Part shown: positions 25,324 to 34,496 of the stretch, piece after piece
Layout of the letters: every line of letters begins with the position of its first letter
Position numbering within the stretch: position 1 is the stretch's first letter
Assembly: GCF_018861905.1 (NCBI RefSeq)
Contig: NZ_JAHLDU010000014.1
Coordinates: 1-64,000 of the forward strand
Source of the DNA: Clostridium sp. DSM 17811
GTDB lineage: Bacteria; Bacillota; Clostridia; Clostridiales; Clostridiaceae
Direction: 5' to 3'
DNA length: 64,000 nt
The notes under the pieces: model-generated
Database searches by the model: none
The model's input: the letters and a program-made list of their open reading frames with translations, nothing else
Told to the model about the DNA's origin: nothing
Translations under genes and position numbers: made by a program

Positions 25324-25872
25324 TTATTTAATGTTTATTATTTCTCCTGAAACTAATTTATCTATTTTATCTATCAAATCCCTTGTAGAAATTTGTAAGC
25401 TTTTATCACTCATTAGCCTAATACATATTCCAGTAATAGCACAACAATAAAACTCTATTGAAAAATCATAATCTTCCTTTTTTAGTGTATGTCCAAATTC
25501 TTGAACCTTTTTAAAGCTATTTAGATATTTTCTTATATTATTAAAAATAATTTTTTCTATAAATTCTCTTTTGGATGATTGTAATGATTTACCAATAAGC
25601 ATTTTTTGTTGATTAATATAATCGAAGATACATTCAAGTGCATCTTGATAATCTTCACATTCAATACTTTTTTCAATTATTTCTTCAAAGTCTGTTTCGA
25701 TAATCCATTCCCGGAGGTCGTAAATGTCTTGAAAGTGATAATAAAATGTCTGTCTAGATGTTTTAGCTTGCTTTATAATACTACTTACGGTTATCTTATC
25801 AATATCATTACCCATACTTAGTAGTTTTAAAAAACTATCCTTTATTATGGTTTTTGTAACATCTTTCTGCAT
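25324..25872 (-). CDS. TetR-family regulator
   Basis: A 182-residue repressor: N-terminal helix-turn-helix TVSSIIKQAKTSRQTFYYHF (residues 24-43) and an all-helical ligand domain resembling the DhaS/TetR_C_8 type. A perfect 14-bp palindrome tgtaaaattttaca (25884-25897) lies 12 bases before its start codon and is a good autoregulatory operator candidate. The gene is followed by a terminator and then the AttH-like gene, which it may control in trans. Confidence 0.88.
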   Translation of the reverse strand: MQKDVTKTIIKDSFLKLLSMGNDIDKITVSSIIKQAKTSRQTFYYHFQDIYDLREWIIETDFEEIIEKSIECEDYQDALECIFDYINQQKMLIGKSLQSSKREFIEKIIFNNIRKYLNSFKKVQEFGHTLKKEDYDFSIEFYCCAITGICIRLMSDKSLQISTRDLIDKIDKLVSGEIINIK

Positions 25873-25901
25873 ATTTTCACCTCTGTAAAATTTTACATAA
25901 T

Positions 25902-26325
25902 ATGAACTTTCTAACTTAACCTAATACTATGCCAATTGATTCCAAAGTAAAATCATTATCTATAAATGAGTAATTTCATAACAAATTTCGAAATTAGAAA
26001 AAAATCAACAAAAATAGACATTCTATTCGTCCTAAAATATTATATTACTGCAAGACAATATAACTAAAGGATAGATTAAAACTTCTACATAAAATAATAT
26101 AACATATGATAAATCTATTAACAACTTTATGGGGTGCCGCCACATAGCCATCAAGCTAAGAGAATCCTATAAAAAAGGAAAGTACGTTATTTATGGCTAA
26201 TGCGAACCTTGGCTGAAAATAAAGGCCTTGAAGCCAGCGAAATCAAGACTTATGAAATAGTTCATGAATATCTACTGGTGTGATTCAGACTTATGTTGGA
26301 GAGAACCCAAATTGAGAACTTTAAA
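25902..26325. other. Intergenic region with a decayed coding fragment
   Basis: 26120-26280 is distinctly GC-richer than its flanks and reads, over two frames, like fragments of a mobile-element or helical protein (HIAIKLRESYKKGKYVIYG; LAENKGLEASEIKTYEIVHE). I cannot name the family. No intact gene is present. Confidence 0.35.
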
Positions 26326-26916
26326 TTAATTGCTCTTAAAACATGCATTTTTCACTAAAAGCAATTCAGTTAATTGCCTAGAGATTTGCTCAATAGGCAT
26401 CGACATATTATTTTCAAGCCACCAAGATATTACAGAAAGTATAGCCCCTGCATAAAATTGAGAAACAATAGTGAGTGTAACAGTTCCATTACTATTATTA
26501 GCCGTTGTTTGTTTTAAATACTCCTTTATATCTTGAGCTATTTGATTGCAGAATATATTTCTAAGATTCTGGTTATCTTTTTTTAGAAGAATTTCAAAAT
26601 ATAAAGTATAATAAGAAGCCACATGTTTAAAAACATCAAGAGTAATCTTTCCAGCCTCTTCGAAGTTATCGTTACTAAATTTATCTGATGTAAGCAGTTC
26701 TATAATATTTTGTAATCCATATGTAAGTAAATGACATTTATTCTCAAAATGCATATAAAATGTGGAACGATGAACCATTGCTCGTTCACATATATCTTTA
26801 ACGTTGATTTCATCAAAAGAGCATTCTTTCAATAGTTCCAAAAGAGCATTCCACAATAGCTTATGCGTTCTAATTATTCTAAGGTCTTTCTTAGGATAAG
26901 AATCAGATTTAGTCAT
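26326..26916 (-). CDS. TetR-family regulator
   Basis: A 196-residue regulator with HTH NVKDICERAMVHRSTFYMHF (about residues 39-58) and a helical effector domain. It is divergent from the AttH-like gene at 27047 with a 130-base spacer containing a gacac-N10-gtgtc inverted repeat and tatataatac, so it most likely represses that gene and itself. The pairing of each AttH-like gene with a TetR gene suggests an inducible response to a hydrophobic compound. Confidence 0.88.
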   Translation of the reverse strand: MTKSDSYPKKDLRIIRTHKLLWNALLELLKECSFDEINVKDICERAMVHRSTFYMHFENKCHLLTYGLQNIIELLTSDKFSNDNFEEAGKITLDVFKHVASYYTLYFEILLKKDNQNLRNIFCNQIAQDIKEYLKQTTANNSNGTVTLTIVSQFYAGAILSVISWWLENNMSMPIEQISRQLTELLLVKNACFKSN

Positions 26917-27046
26917 AAAAGCCTCCTATGTTAGTTATCCGACACATTACTATGAAGTGTCTTTTGTATATAATACAACTGTATTGTACAATATTATTAA
27001 ATAAAAATATATATTTATATTTTATTAATGAAAGGATGATGTAATA

Positions 27047-28036
27047 ATGGAAGCAAATAAGAAACCTTTACTTGAAAACTTAAAAAAAATTGGAAAAGGC
27101 ATAGTACCTTTTGTAAACCCTTTAGAGGATCTTTCTCGAAAAAAAGATTTTGATACTAATTCCTGGTTTGTAATAGGGCATTTTGAAGCAGAAGGGCATA
27201 AGTTAAATTTTTTATTTCATCTCATGACATTGCATATGCAAGATAACATGTCTATTCTAACTTCAGTGTTCTCCATTACTGATGAAACTACAGGTTTTTA
27301 TTATGGAGAAGATAAAGTTTTTCCTTTATCTCTTGCTGAGATTTCAGAGACAGAATTCAGTATAAAAGCACCAAACGGATTCATGTCAGGCGATTTGAAT
27401 CAAATGCATGTACAGGCTACAATGCCTTGCGGTAAAGTAGATGTCACACTGAATCCGGTTGGATATGCGTTATACAATGGCAGTACAGGATACTTCCCAA
27501 TGTTAAACATGAACATTCATCAATATTCACTTCCAACACTGGCTACTACAGGAACTATAACAATAGAAGACAAAACATATGAGATAAATGGAACTTCCTG
27601 GTTTGATCGTCAGTGGCAAAACCAGTCTATCGATATTGGCGGTCACTGGAGTTGGATGGATATTAATTTAGATAATGGAGATAAGATAAGTCTTTGGGAT
27701 ACAGTTGAGGATTCAACGGGAAATGAAACTGCATGGGCTACAATTCTTCATCCAGATGGTTCTCAAACGGTAACTGCAGTTGAGCCGCTATCAATAGGTC
27801 AATCTGATTACTGGTTAAGCCAAAAATCCGGACAAAAATATCCGACTCATTGGATGGTGAAAATACCTACTTTAGATGCTTGTCTTGAAGTTACTCCTTG
27901 CCCAAAGGAACAGGAAATTGTATCTCAACATGAAGCTCTTCACAAATATGAAGGAGCTAGTTCAGTCAAGGGTACTTACAGAGGGAAAGAAACAACCGGT
28001 TATTGTTATGTGGAATTAGTTGGATCATGGAAGTAG
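27047..28036 (+). CDS. AttH/CrtC-type lipocalin-like protein (second copy)
   Basis: A 329-residue paralogue of 24100-25101: SWFVIGHFEAEGHKLNF, GTSWFDRQWQNQ, HWSWMDINLDNGDKISLWD and a C-terminal YRGKETTGYCYVELVGSW. The paired lipocalin-like barrels are full length; no signal peptide. ATG follows gaaaggatgatg. It is controlled by the divergent TetR gene. Family members bind or convert hydrophobic ligands; the actual reaction is not known. Confidence 0.82.
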   Translation: MEANKKPLLENLKKIGKGIVPFVNPLEDLSRKKDFDTNSWFVIGHFEAEGHKLNFLFHLMTLHMQDNMSILTSVFSITDETTGFYYGEDKVFPLSLAEISETEFSIKAPNGFMSGDLNQMHVQATMPCGKVDVTLNPVGYALYNGSTGYFPMLNMNIHQYSLPTLATTGTITIEDKTYEINGTSWFDRQWQNQSIDIGGHWSWMDINLDNGDKISLWDTVEDSTGNETAWATILHPDGSQTVTAVEPLSIGQSDYWLSQKSGQKYPTHWMVKIPTLDACLEVTPCPKEQEIVSQHEALHKYEGASSVKGTYRGKETTGYCYVELVGSWK

Positions 28037-28198
28037 AGTATTATTAGTTGTTATATTTTTAATGGATTAGATTTCTTCTTATTAGCCTTATAAGCGCATA
28101 AAACTGTTAGGATATAAGTATTTATATAATCAATACAAACCTAAGAAAGACTCAAAAACTTATAAAAAAGTAAGATACATTTCAATTTTCATAATATC

Positions 28199-28242
<44 letters not shown>

Positions 28243-28285
28243 AAAACATCAAAAATTTAAAGATGTTATTGAAGGAGAGAAAAAA

Positions 28286-28597
28286 ATGTTCCAATTAAGA
28301 ACTTATACACTTGCTAATCAAGAAGCAGCACAAACTTATTTAAGCATACATTGGAAACGACATCTAGAAAGTTTACCTAGATTTGGAGTTAAAGTACATG
28401 GAGTCTTCTCAGTTAAAGACAAAGCACAGGTTGTTGCACTGGTTTCTTATCAAGAAGGTGTCAATATTTCAGAAATTGATGATGCATACATGAAAAGTCC
28501 AGAGTTTCGCTCAGATATGGATGGATTTGACATAAAAAACATGAAGGGCGTAGATACTATATTGTTAGAAGCAGCATATTTTCCATGCGTAAAGTAA
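28286..28597 (+). CDS. NIPSNAP-family protein
   Basis: A 103-residue protein with a dimeric alpha/beta-barrel (ferredoxin-like) fold: FQLRTYTLANQEAAQTYLSI, HLESLPRFGVKVHGVF and DMDGFDIKNMKGVDTILLEA. NIPSNAP-like bacterial proteins are small, often ligand-binding; no enzyme function is established. A strong gaaggagag site precedes ATG. It follows the AttH-like gene by 250 bases and may be part of the same TetR-controlled response. Confidence 0.8.
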   Translation: MFQLRTYTLANQEAAQTYLSIHWKRHLESLPRFGVKVHGVFSVKDKAQVVALVSYQEGVNISEIDDAYMKSPEFRSDMDGFDIKNMKGVDTILLEAAYFPCVK

Positions 28598-28611
28598 ATA
28601 CAAAAAAATCT

Positions 28612-28648
28612 ACTGTCACAATTATAATGTATTTATAATTGTGACAGT
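28612..28648 (+). terminator. Intrinsic terminator
   Basis: A perfect 16-bp stem (actgtcacaattataa / ttataattgtgacagt), 15 bases after the NIPSNAP stop. A second perfect hairpin (ttggcttgtc / gacaagccaa) followed by a T-run is at 28828-28864. Confidence 0.85.
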
Positions 28649-28869
28649 GCCTTAAATACGAGTTGAGCTGACATCCAACCGCCGTATATGGTTGGATATT
28701 TATAATATTATTACCATGGATTTACTCAAAAGAACCAATCTTTACATGATATTATATCAAAGACAGTCGTTATAAATAAGTAAGGATTACTTTCAATACT
28801 ATTCCGTAATTAATTGATATTGGTTTATTGGCTTGTCATATATAGACAAGCCAATTTTTTTCATATATT

Positions 28870-28980
28870 CGTAACAAATAACCCCACTATTAATTAAATA
28901 GAGGGGTCATTCTATTAAGCGTGTATTAATTGTGAATGTAACACAATACTGAACTGTTACATTGAATGTATTTCAATAAG
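28870..28980 (+). repeat. GTCGACACAA repeat, copy 5
   Basis: First hairpin with stem accccactatt...aatagaggggt, the conserved linker ctattaagcgtgtattaatt, second element gaatgtaacacaatactg...gttacattgaatgta. The leading gtcgac is degraded to gtaac. Confidence 0.65.
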
Positions 28981-28999
28981 ATAAACCTACACCATTGAG

Positions 29000-29122
29000 G
29001 TGATTAGAAAAGTTATCTGCCTGGGCATTATATTGTTCAAACTAGGATCTACTAAAATACAATTCACTTATGGATTAACAGTCTTCTTTGCTCCAGTAGT
29101 ATCATATTTACTAAAAATATAA
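29000..29122 (+). CDS. Possible 40-residue membrane peptide
   Basis: From GTG 29000: VIRKVICLGIILFKLGSTKI, then IQFTYGLTVFFAPVVSYLLKI. Two short hydrophobic segments with basic flanks. The ribosome site is unconvincing (gagg abuts the start), so coding status is doubtful. The following 29123-29449 has no gene. Confidence 0.3.
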   Translation: MIRKVICLGIILFKLGSTKIQFTYGLTVFFAPVVSYLLKI

Positions 29123-29449
29123 CTATAGAGTATTAAAGTAGCAGTCATAAAAAATAAATCCAAGAAGAAGAGCTCTGCGGGTCATTTTATTTTTTATCAC
29201 TGATCCTATTCCCATGTGTATTAGCTATCTTAAATTTAGAGGTTACCTTCAGTAGCTACCGGTTTTCTCATAAAACAGCTTCGCATAAATTTTTAACTAA
29301 TAAATCAATTTTAAATTCGCTATTTTAATGAAAACGCGAGCTTTATTATGTATGGTTCTAAGGCGGTTACCACAAGTGGTAATTGATAAGGTAATGCTCA
29401 GGTGTCCTTTTTAACGTATTAAAATTATCTCAAATGTATATCCATGATA

Positions 29450-29869
29450 TTATTTTTTAAAGAATTCCATTCCAAGTTCCAGATCACTTTTTCCCATTAC
29501 CTTTTCTATAGTTCCATTTTTAAGTTTAGCGGCTAGAGCTAAAATATTAGTTATAACTTTACTAAGCTCTTGGAGCTGCACTTGTGATTTAGGGAGAGCC
29601 GATTCAATATTAGCTGTTAAGGTTTCTTCATTATGCCATTTTGATATTTGATTCTCATATAAACATATGAAATCTAATTGCTTCGAAAATACCTTAATAA
29701 CTCTTTCTACTATTTCATCATTCAAAACATATGGTTTAGATTGCGCCTTCAAAAGATTTTCATATTGATCTTTAGCTTCTTCTAGTTGACCAGATATCAT
29801 TGTAGACATCATAGGTAGCATACTGACAGGTAAATTATGCAAAGTAAGACTCGATGGTACAGGTTTAGT
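29450..29869 (-). CDS. Helical protein of unknown function, probably a fragment
   Basis: The clear frame reads from TTG 29842 but continues upstream in frame to at least 29869 (FDLTKPVPSSLTLHNLPVSM), with no good start codon, suggesting the 5' part is lost. The product (130+ residues) is all helical with a Gln/Glu/Lys-rich coiled-coil character (QLEEAKDQYENLLKAQSK, QVQLQELSKVITNILALA). I recognise no family. Immediately upstream lies a decayed AAA/McrB fragment, so this is a zone of gene decay. Confidence 0.4.
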   Translation of the reverse strand, partial: TKPVPSSLTLHNLPVSMLPMMSTMISGQLEEAKDQYENLLKAQSKPYVLNDEIVERVIKVFSKQLDFICLYENQISKWHNEETLTANIESALPKSQVQLQELSKVITNILALAAKLKNGTIEKVMGKSDLELGMEFFKK

Positions 29870-30015
29870 TAAATCAAATAGCCTTGGTTATGCTCAATAT
29901 CTTTATGTTTTGAATAAGCAAATATATTATGTTAGTACATGTGCAAACATCACTAAGGAAGAATTTTATAAAATGACGAATCTCATTTCATTAATGCTTA
30001 TAATGGTAGTATATT

Positions 30016-30214
30016 TTATAAAAATTTTTCTGCATGATATGCTTTCCATGTGCCAGGTGGTCCGTATAAAATCACTTGTTTTTTACGACTAATGACACTT
30101 TCAATCTCTGCAACTATACCAGTAAGATTTTCAAGCAAAGGTTCTTTCGATTCCTTAACTTTGATTTCATCATCAATCTCATTAGGTTCAATATAGACAA
30201 ATAATATAGATCTT
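30016..30214 (-). pseudogene. McrB-like AAA/GTPase fragment
   Basis: An open stretch reading EIESVISRKKQVILYGPPGT, then WKAYHAEKF and a stop. QVILYGPPGTGKT followed by YHAEKF is the Walker A region of McrB-type restriction proteins; here the invariant Gly-Lys-Thr has become Trp-Lys-Ala, and a stop follows within five codons. No McrC or specificity domain remains. It is a relic of a McrBC-like defence gene. Confidence 0.65.
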
Positions 30215-30359
30215 TAATATTTATTTTCCTATTGGATAAAGAGTTTATCATTTAGTGATTAAATCCTAGATATATCAATATTTTACACTGATGCTATATT
30301 CAAAAAGGATAAGATGGTGGTAAAGCAGACATGGATGAAACAAAAATAATCCTGAAGTA

Positions 30360-30587
30360 ATGAAAAAGTTTGAAGTAGATATGACAATTTACGTTAAAAA
30401 AATGAGTAATAATTTTATAAATAAAAGTAAATGCCAATACAAAACTGATATTTTAGATTTAGGAAGAATTGCTGCTGCAAAGTATGGAAGATGTAAAGGG
30501 ACTGATTGGGATAAGGTAATATGTAATTCTGATATTAAAGTTAATGTAAAGTTTACAGTAGATAAGCAAGGGAGAGGAAGTTTTTAG
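30360..30587 (+). CDS. Small basic protein, unknown
   Basis: A 75-residue protein: KKFEVDMTIYVKKMSNNF, then a Lys/Asp-rich middle with two cysteines (KSKC, KVIC) and VKFTVDKQGRGSF at the end. No ribosome site is evident and the sequence before the ATG (aaaataatcctgaagta) is also coding-like, so this may be the 3' part of a broken gene. Family not recognised. Confidence 0.35.
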   Translation: MKKFEVDMTIYVKKMSNNFINKSKCQYKTDILDLGRIAAAKYGRCKGTDWDKVICNSDIKVNVKFTVDKQGRGSF

Positions 30588-30707
30588 TTTGAAAGCTTAT
30601 CTCGGATATAGCCGAAAAGCCAATCCATTCACATTGGATCTATTACCTATACCTTAAAGATCTTATTATGTTGAATGCTTTTTATCATATCTAATACAAT
30701 GTAATTG

Positions 30708-30762
30708 GATAGAAAAAAGGCCATAGAAATACTAACAGATTTTCTATGGCCTTTTTTCTATT
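30708..30762. terminator. Bidirectional intrinsic terminator
   Basis: A 19-bp stem (agaaaaaaggccatagaaa / tttctatggccttttttct) with A- and T-runs on both sides. It serves the minus-strand chemoreceptor (stop 30826) and anything on the plus strand. Confidence 0.85.
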
Positions 30763-30825
30763 GGGTTCATGTTAAGTCGACTGTTACTGTCCTTATATTG
30801 AAAATTAGTCATTGCATGTATCTTT

Positions 30826-32937
30826 CTATAATTTGAATTTAAGCACCATTTCATTAAGCTTTTGTGCCATTTCAGCTTGACTTTGAGCTGTAAATGCAAT
30901 CTGTTCTACACCTTGGGACACCTCGTCGATGCTTTCTTTTATAACTCCCGTACTTTCAGAAGAGCTTTGTGCAAGTGTGGACATATTTTGCATTCCATCA
31001 TTCACTTCACTGATAGTTGTAGTAAGGTCTTCGGACATAGAAGCTATTTCTCCAGACATTGTACTAATAAAATTAGCATCATCATAGTATTGGATTCCCA
31101 TTTTACTCATATCTTCAAGCTGAGGTTTAACATTTTCTTTAATAAATATTAATACCTCATTGCTATTTTTGGAAAGATTCTTAAATGCAGTTTGTACGCC
31201 ACCAATTGTATTTTGGATGCTTACAACAGCCTTTGAAGTCTGTTCTGCGAGTTTTCTAACTTCGTCTGCCACGACCGCAAATCCTTTTCCCTGTGTACCA
31301 GCTCTTGCAGCCTCGATGGCAGCATTTAGCGCTAATAAGTTTGTTTGTGTAGAAATGCTTGCAATAGTGTCTGCCATTACCAATATATCATCAACTACAC
31401 TACCCTCTTCTATAGCTTTCAGAATGCTTTTTTCTTTTTCGCTAAATACATTCTCTATACTTTCAGTAGCTTCTTTTCCTTTTTTTTGAACCTCGATTGC
31501 TCTTTCTTTTGCTTTTATTGAATTATTATTTCCTTCTATTGATTTGATTGACAATACGTGTATCTTAGAATCCACTGTTTGAGCAGATACTGTTATTTTA
31601 TTTGAAGTGGTACTAGTCTCTTTAACCTTAATAGCTATTTGTTTTGTCTCATTATTTATCTGTTGGAATTTTGCCGTCAACTCTTCAACTGTGGCGGATA
31701 GTTCTTCACTTGAAGCACTTAAATCCTGAGAGTTTCCTAATATGCTTTTTATTAGAGCAACTAATTCTTTCTTCATAAGGACAAATGCATTTGCAAGCTG
31801 TCCTACTTCATCGTTTGATTTCAGAAGATGATTACAACTGTCATCCTCAGACAAATCAAAATCTGCTGTTTTTTTAACAAGCTTTGTGGTCAAAATAATG
31901 GGTTGTGATATTTTTTTACTTATCCACCACCCTATTATAGAGAACATAATTGTAAGAAATAAAGCAAGACAAATAATTATTTTCTCTAAGATGATTATTC
32001 TACTAAAAATATCTGAGTTTTTAACAGCTATAACCATAATATCACCATTTATTAACTTACTATAACCAAAAACATTTTCTTCACCATTTATTTTAGCATA
32101 TGTATAACCGTTCGTATTATTTCTCATAGTAGTAGCAACAGATTTTAAATCTCCATTTTGAATTTTTTCTAAATTATCTTTAGTAGTATATTTTTTATCT
32201 ACTAAAAAATCATATTTGTTGTTCAACAAAAACGCATATCCGTTATTATAAACACTTACACTATTTATCATTTTCACATAATCACTAAAGAACAGATCAA
32301 TAGCAAGAACTGCTACTAATTTATTATTTTTATAAATTGGCATAGTATACGAAATTCTCTTGTCGTTACTAACAGATTTTCCGCTAGCATTAACATGTGG
32401 GTCACTCCATATACCATTTTTAGTTTTTATTGGGTTATAATACCATCCCATATTAGTTTTAGCCTCATTGAAATCTGATAAAATAAACTTACTATTTTTT
32501 TTAAATTGTTTATCTGTGTTTGTCCCTTCGTAGCAAATTTGATATAGATCCTTTGTAATATCAGGATTTAGTATTAAAGTAATTCCTAGCCCATTCTTTT
32601 GACTTTCCCCTATCTTTTTTATTGTAGGGTCTATCGATGCAAGATAAGCCTTCGTATATTTTGGGTCTGTATTTGCTTTATTCTCATCAAATGTTGTTGA
32701 TAATATATTTTCTACATTATTTGCAGTATTTTCAGTGTTTAATAACAATTTGTTTACTTCGTTTGCCTTGTTTGAAGAAATATCAGTAAGTCGTGATTCA
32801 GCTTCACTTTGTATAACATTCTTACTCTCTATAGTACATACCGTTGCTATAATAGATGAAGTTAACAAACAACAAACAGTAATCGCAGCTACTATTTTGT
32901 AGCCAATACTTGATTTTAGTTTTTCTAATAATTTCAA
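30826..32937 (-). CDS. Transmembrane methyl-accepting chemotaxis protein with dCache sensor
   Basis: A 703-residue chemoreceptor: first membrane helix (residues 12-34), a roughly 270-residue extracellular double-Cache domain ([40 protein letters not shown]), a second helix (about 318-340), HAMP ([20 protein letters not shown]), and a long signalling hairpin with [20 protein letters not shown] followed by [17 protein letters not shown]. dCache receptors sense small molecules outside the cell. A stretch near residue 470 ([18 protein letters not shown]) is somewhat irregular for an MCP. It is monocistronic. Confidence 0.92.
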   Translation of the reverse strand: MKLLEKLKSSIGYKIVAAITVCCLLTSSIIATVCTIESKNVIQSEAESRLTDISSNKANEVNKLLLNTENTANNVENILSTTFDENKANTDPKYTKAYLASIDPTIKKIGESQKNGLGITLILNPDITKDLYQICYEGTNTDKQFKKNSKFILSDFNEAKTNMGWYYNPIKTKNGIWSDPHVNASGKSVSNDKRISYTMPIYKNNKLVAVLAIDLFFSDYVKMINSVSVYNNGYAFLLNNKYDFLVDKKYTTKDNLEKIQNGDLKSVATTMRNNTNGYTYAKINGEENVFGYSKLINGDIMVIAVKNSDIFSRIIILEKIIICLALFLTIMFSIIGWWISKKISQPIILTTKLVKKTADFDLSEDDSCNHLLKSNDEVGQLANAFVLMKKELVALIKSILGNSQDLSASSEELSATVEELTAKFQQINNETKQIAIKVKETSTTSNKITVSAQTVDSKIHVLSIKSIEGNNNSIKAKERAIEVQKKGKEATESIENVFSEKEKSILKAIEEGSVVDDILVMADTIASISTQTNLLALNAAIEAARAGTQGKGFAVVADEVRKLAEQTSKAVVSIQNTIGGVQTAFKNLSKNSNEVLIFIKENVKPQLEDMSKMGIQYYDDANFISTMSGEIASMSEDLTTTISEVNDGMQNMSTLAQSSSESTGVIKESIDEVSQGVEQIAFTAQSQAEMAQKLNEMVLKFKL

Positions 32938-33139
32938 AACAAATCCCCCTCATGTCTTCTTGCTTCTATTTACAGTCATATTATTTTACCCTCGTTATAA
33001 TATCGGCCAAAACATTTTAAAATTAACTAGAAAAAAATAACATTTGTAGGTTATTACTAAAGCTATTAACCCTGTTCTATTATTTGCGACTATTATATAA
33101 AATGTAATAATCGCGTCGGAGGATAGTTATGAACATTTA

Positions 33140-33433
33140 ATTAAAAAATGAATTAGTGTTGAAAACCCGATTTAAAATTGCTCACGCTGAAAAAAACTTG
33201 TCTCAAAGTGAATTATAAGAACTTATTGCTGTATCTCGTCAAACAATCAGTTCTATTGAAACAGGTCAATTTTATCCAACAGCTATAAATGGCTATGTGA
33301 TACATGTGGAGAAACCTTTGAAATTACTTTAAAGCAAAATATATTCGGAGTAAATGCTGGTATAAATTATAGAAATTTGTATTGTCCTAAATGCCATAAG
33401 AAAACTATGTGTAAAGGTATACCTAAACAATAG
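33140..33433 (+). pseudogene. Relic Cro/C1-type HTH regulator joined to a zinc-ribbon fragment
   Basis: Frame reads KTRFKIAHAEKNLSQSEL, stop, ELIAVSRQTISSIETGQFYP, clearly an XRE-family HTH similar to the intact protein at 45061-45267 but with an internal stop and truncated after TGQFYPTA. It then joins, at aaatgg, a frame ending WLCDTCGETFEITLKQNIFG and YCPKCHKKTMC, the C-terminal zinc ribbon of another small protein. This is a deletion fusion of two decayed genes. Confidence 0.75.
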
Positions 33434-33547
33434 CGAAGACAGTTTATTTTGCTAAATACCTGACTTGCTTGAAATGCCAGGGACTTAACATAAACATTCC
33501 CTTAAGCTTGGTCGGCTATGCTATTTTCTAGCTTTGCGTTACAAAAA

Positions 33548-33597
33548 ATGAAACAAGAGAAGCCATTATAAAGAAGGCTCTCTTGTTTCATTTATAT
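33548..33597. repeat. Duplicated terminator hairpin, copy 1
   Basis: A hairpin with arms atgaaacaagaga / tctcttgtttcat, nearly identical over about 45 bases to 49537-49586. It acts as terminator for the minus-strand gene whose last codons and stop are inside it. Confidence 0.8.
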
Positions 33598-33883
33598 ATT
33601 CATCCTTGATATCTTTTAATACAATTCGATCCAATCTAAATTCATCTTCTGTATATTCATTCCAAGGTATATTTTTATTTTTAAGCAAATCCATAAAGTC
33701 TACAAGAGCTATTCCCGATATTTCAGCCCCGCGTGCTAATGACACGGACTTGCTAGTAAATAATGCAATTGATATTGATATTGTTATATTATCATTCAAA
33801 GATTTTGAAAGCCCCAAATCTTCTATAAGTGGTATTAGATCATTGGGTAAATCCAAATTTATTTTTATTCGTTCAGCACCCAT
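33566..33883 (-). CDS. UPF0175-like antitoxin-type protein
   Basis: A 105-residue protein: MGAERIKINLDLPNDLIPLI, a middle SIALFTSKSVSLARGAEISG and IALVDFMDLLKNKNIPW, the layout of UPF0175 proteins (ribbon-helix-helix-like start, then a helix-turn-helix with the xxxGxAAExxGIxxxxFxxLLxxRxI pattern). UPF0175 members are thought to be antitoxins for PIN-domain partners; no PIN toxin is next to it. The last nine residues (INETREPSL) are encoded by the duplicated terminator hairpin. Ribosome site is weak. Confidence 0.65.
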   Translation of the reverse strand: MGAERIKINLDLPNDLIPLIEDLGLSKSLNDNITISISIALFTSKSVSLARGAEISGIALVDFMDLLKNKNIPWNEYTEDEFRLDRIVLKDIKDEYINETREPSL

Positions 33884-34011
33884 TTATTCCACATCCTTAA
33901 TTTATAATAACAACCCTCAGCAATGCTGGGAGTTTTAATTCATTGGATCAAGAATGATATGCGACCTTTGATAGAATTAATGAGTACCACCAGGGCCTAC
34001 TGGTCACTGTT

Positions 34012-34182
34012 TTATTCTTCTTCTACTTCCTTTTTATACTCATTGGCGAACTCAATATCTTCTACACCGTGTTTTCTACTTAAAAGCGTTAATATTTCAT
34101 GTTCTAAACCAAACTTCTTCTTTGCATCTTCTCTTGATTCTTCATCTTTCCCATAGATAGACTCTAAAACAAGAAGTGACAT
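34012..34182 (-). CDS. 56-residue acidic protein, probably a gene 3' fragment
   Basis: From ATG 34182: MSLLVLESIYGKDEESREDA followed by a charged helical region ending EFANEYKKEVEEE. No ribosome site is seen before the ATG. The sequence looks like the C-terminal tail of a larger protein; family not recognised. It precedes the UPF0175-like gene by about 130 bases on the same strand. Confidence 0.35.
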   Translation of the reverse strand: MSLLVLESIYGKDEESREDAKKKFGLEHEILTLLSRKHGVEDIEFANEYKKEVEEE

Positions 34183-34286
34183 ATAAAGACGATCACTATT
34201 TTGTTACAAAATATCACATAAATTCAATATAGTATTAAAATATTATATATATACTATAAAACAATATATAATTGGTCAATAAAAAG

Positions 34287-34345
34287 GAGGTGTATCAAAA
34301 TGATTTTTCTAATCATTTTGATACACCTTTTATTGTTTTTTAGGT
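34287..34345. terminator. Intrinsic terminator
   Basis: A 15-bp perfect stem (ggtgtatcaaaatga / tcattttgatacacc) followed by tttattgttttttagg. It is downstream of the L,D-transpeptidase region and upstream of small genes; no other feature is visible in 34190-34496. Confidence 0.8.
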
Positions 34346-34496
34346 TTTATTATAAAATATAAATTCGGTCTTTATTTTCTACTTTTTATTCTGAAACATT
34401 TATATACTCATATTAATGTAAGTATAAAGAATATTAGTAAAAGTACTTCGCAAATGTTCTGATAATAAAACAAGATACTACTAGCTGCATTTAAAA

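Noticed and set aside
29123-29449. Possible structured RNA or riboswitch
   Set aside because: The stretch has GC-richer patches and small stems (ggttaccacaagtggtaa) but no recognisable riboswitch core, and no gene follows in a suitable orientation.
33560-34182. Complete toxin-antitoxin pair around the UPF0175-like gene
   Set aside because: The neighbouring 56-residue frame has no PIN-domain residues and looks like the tail of another gene, so no toxin could be supported.
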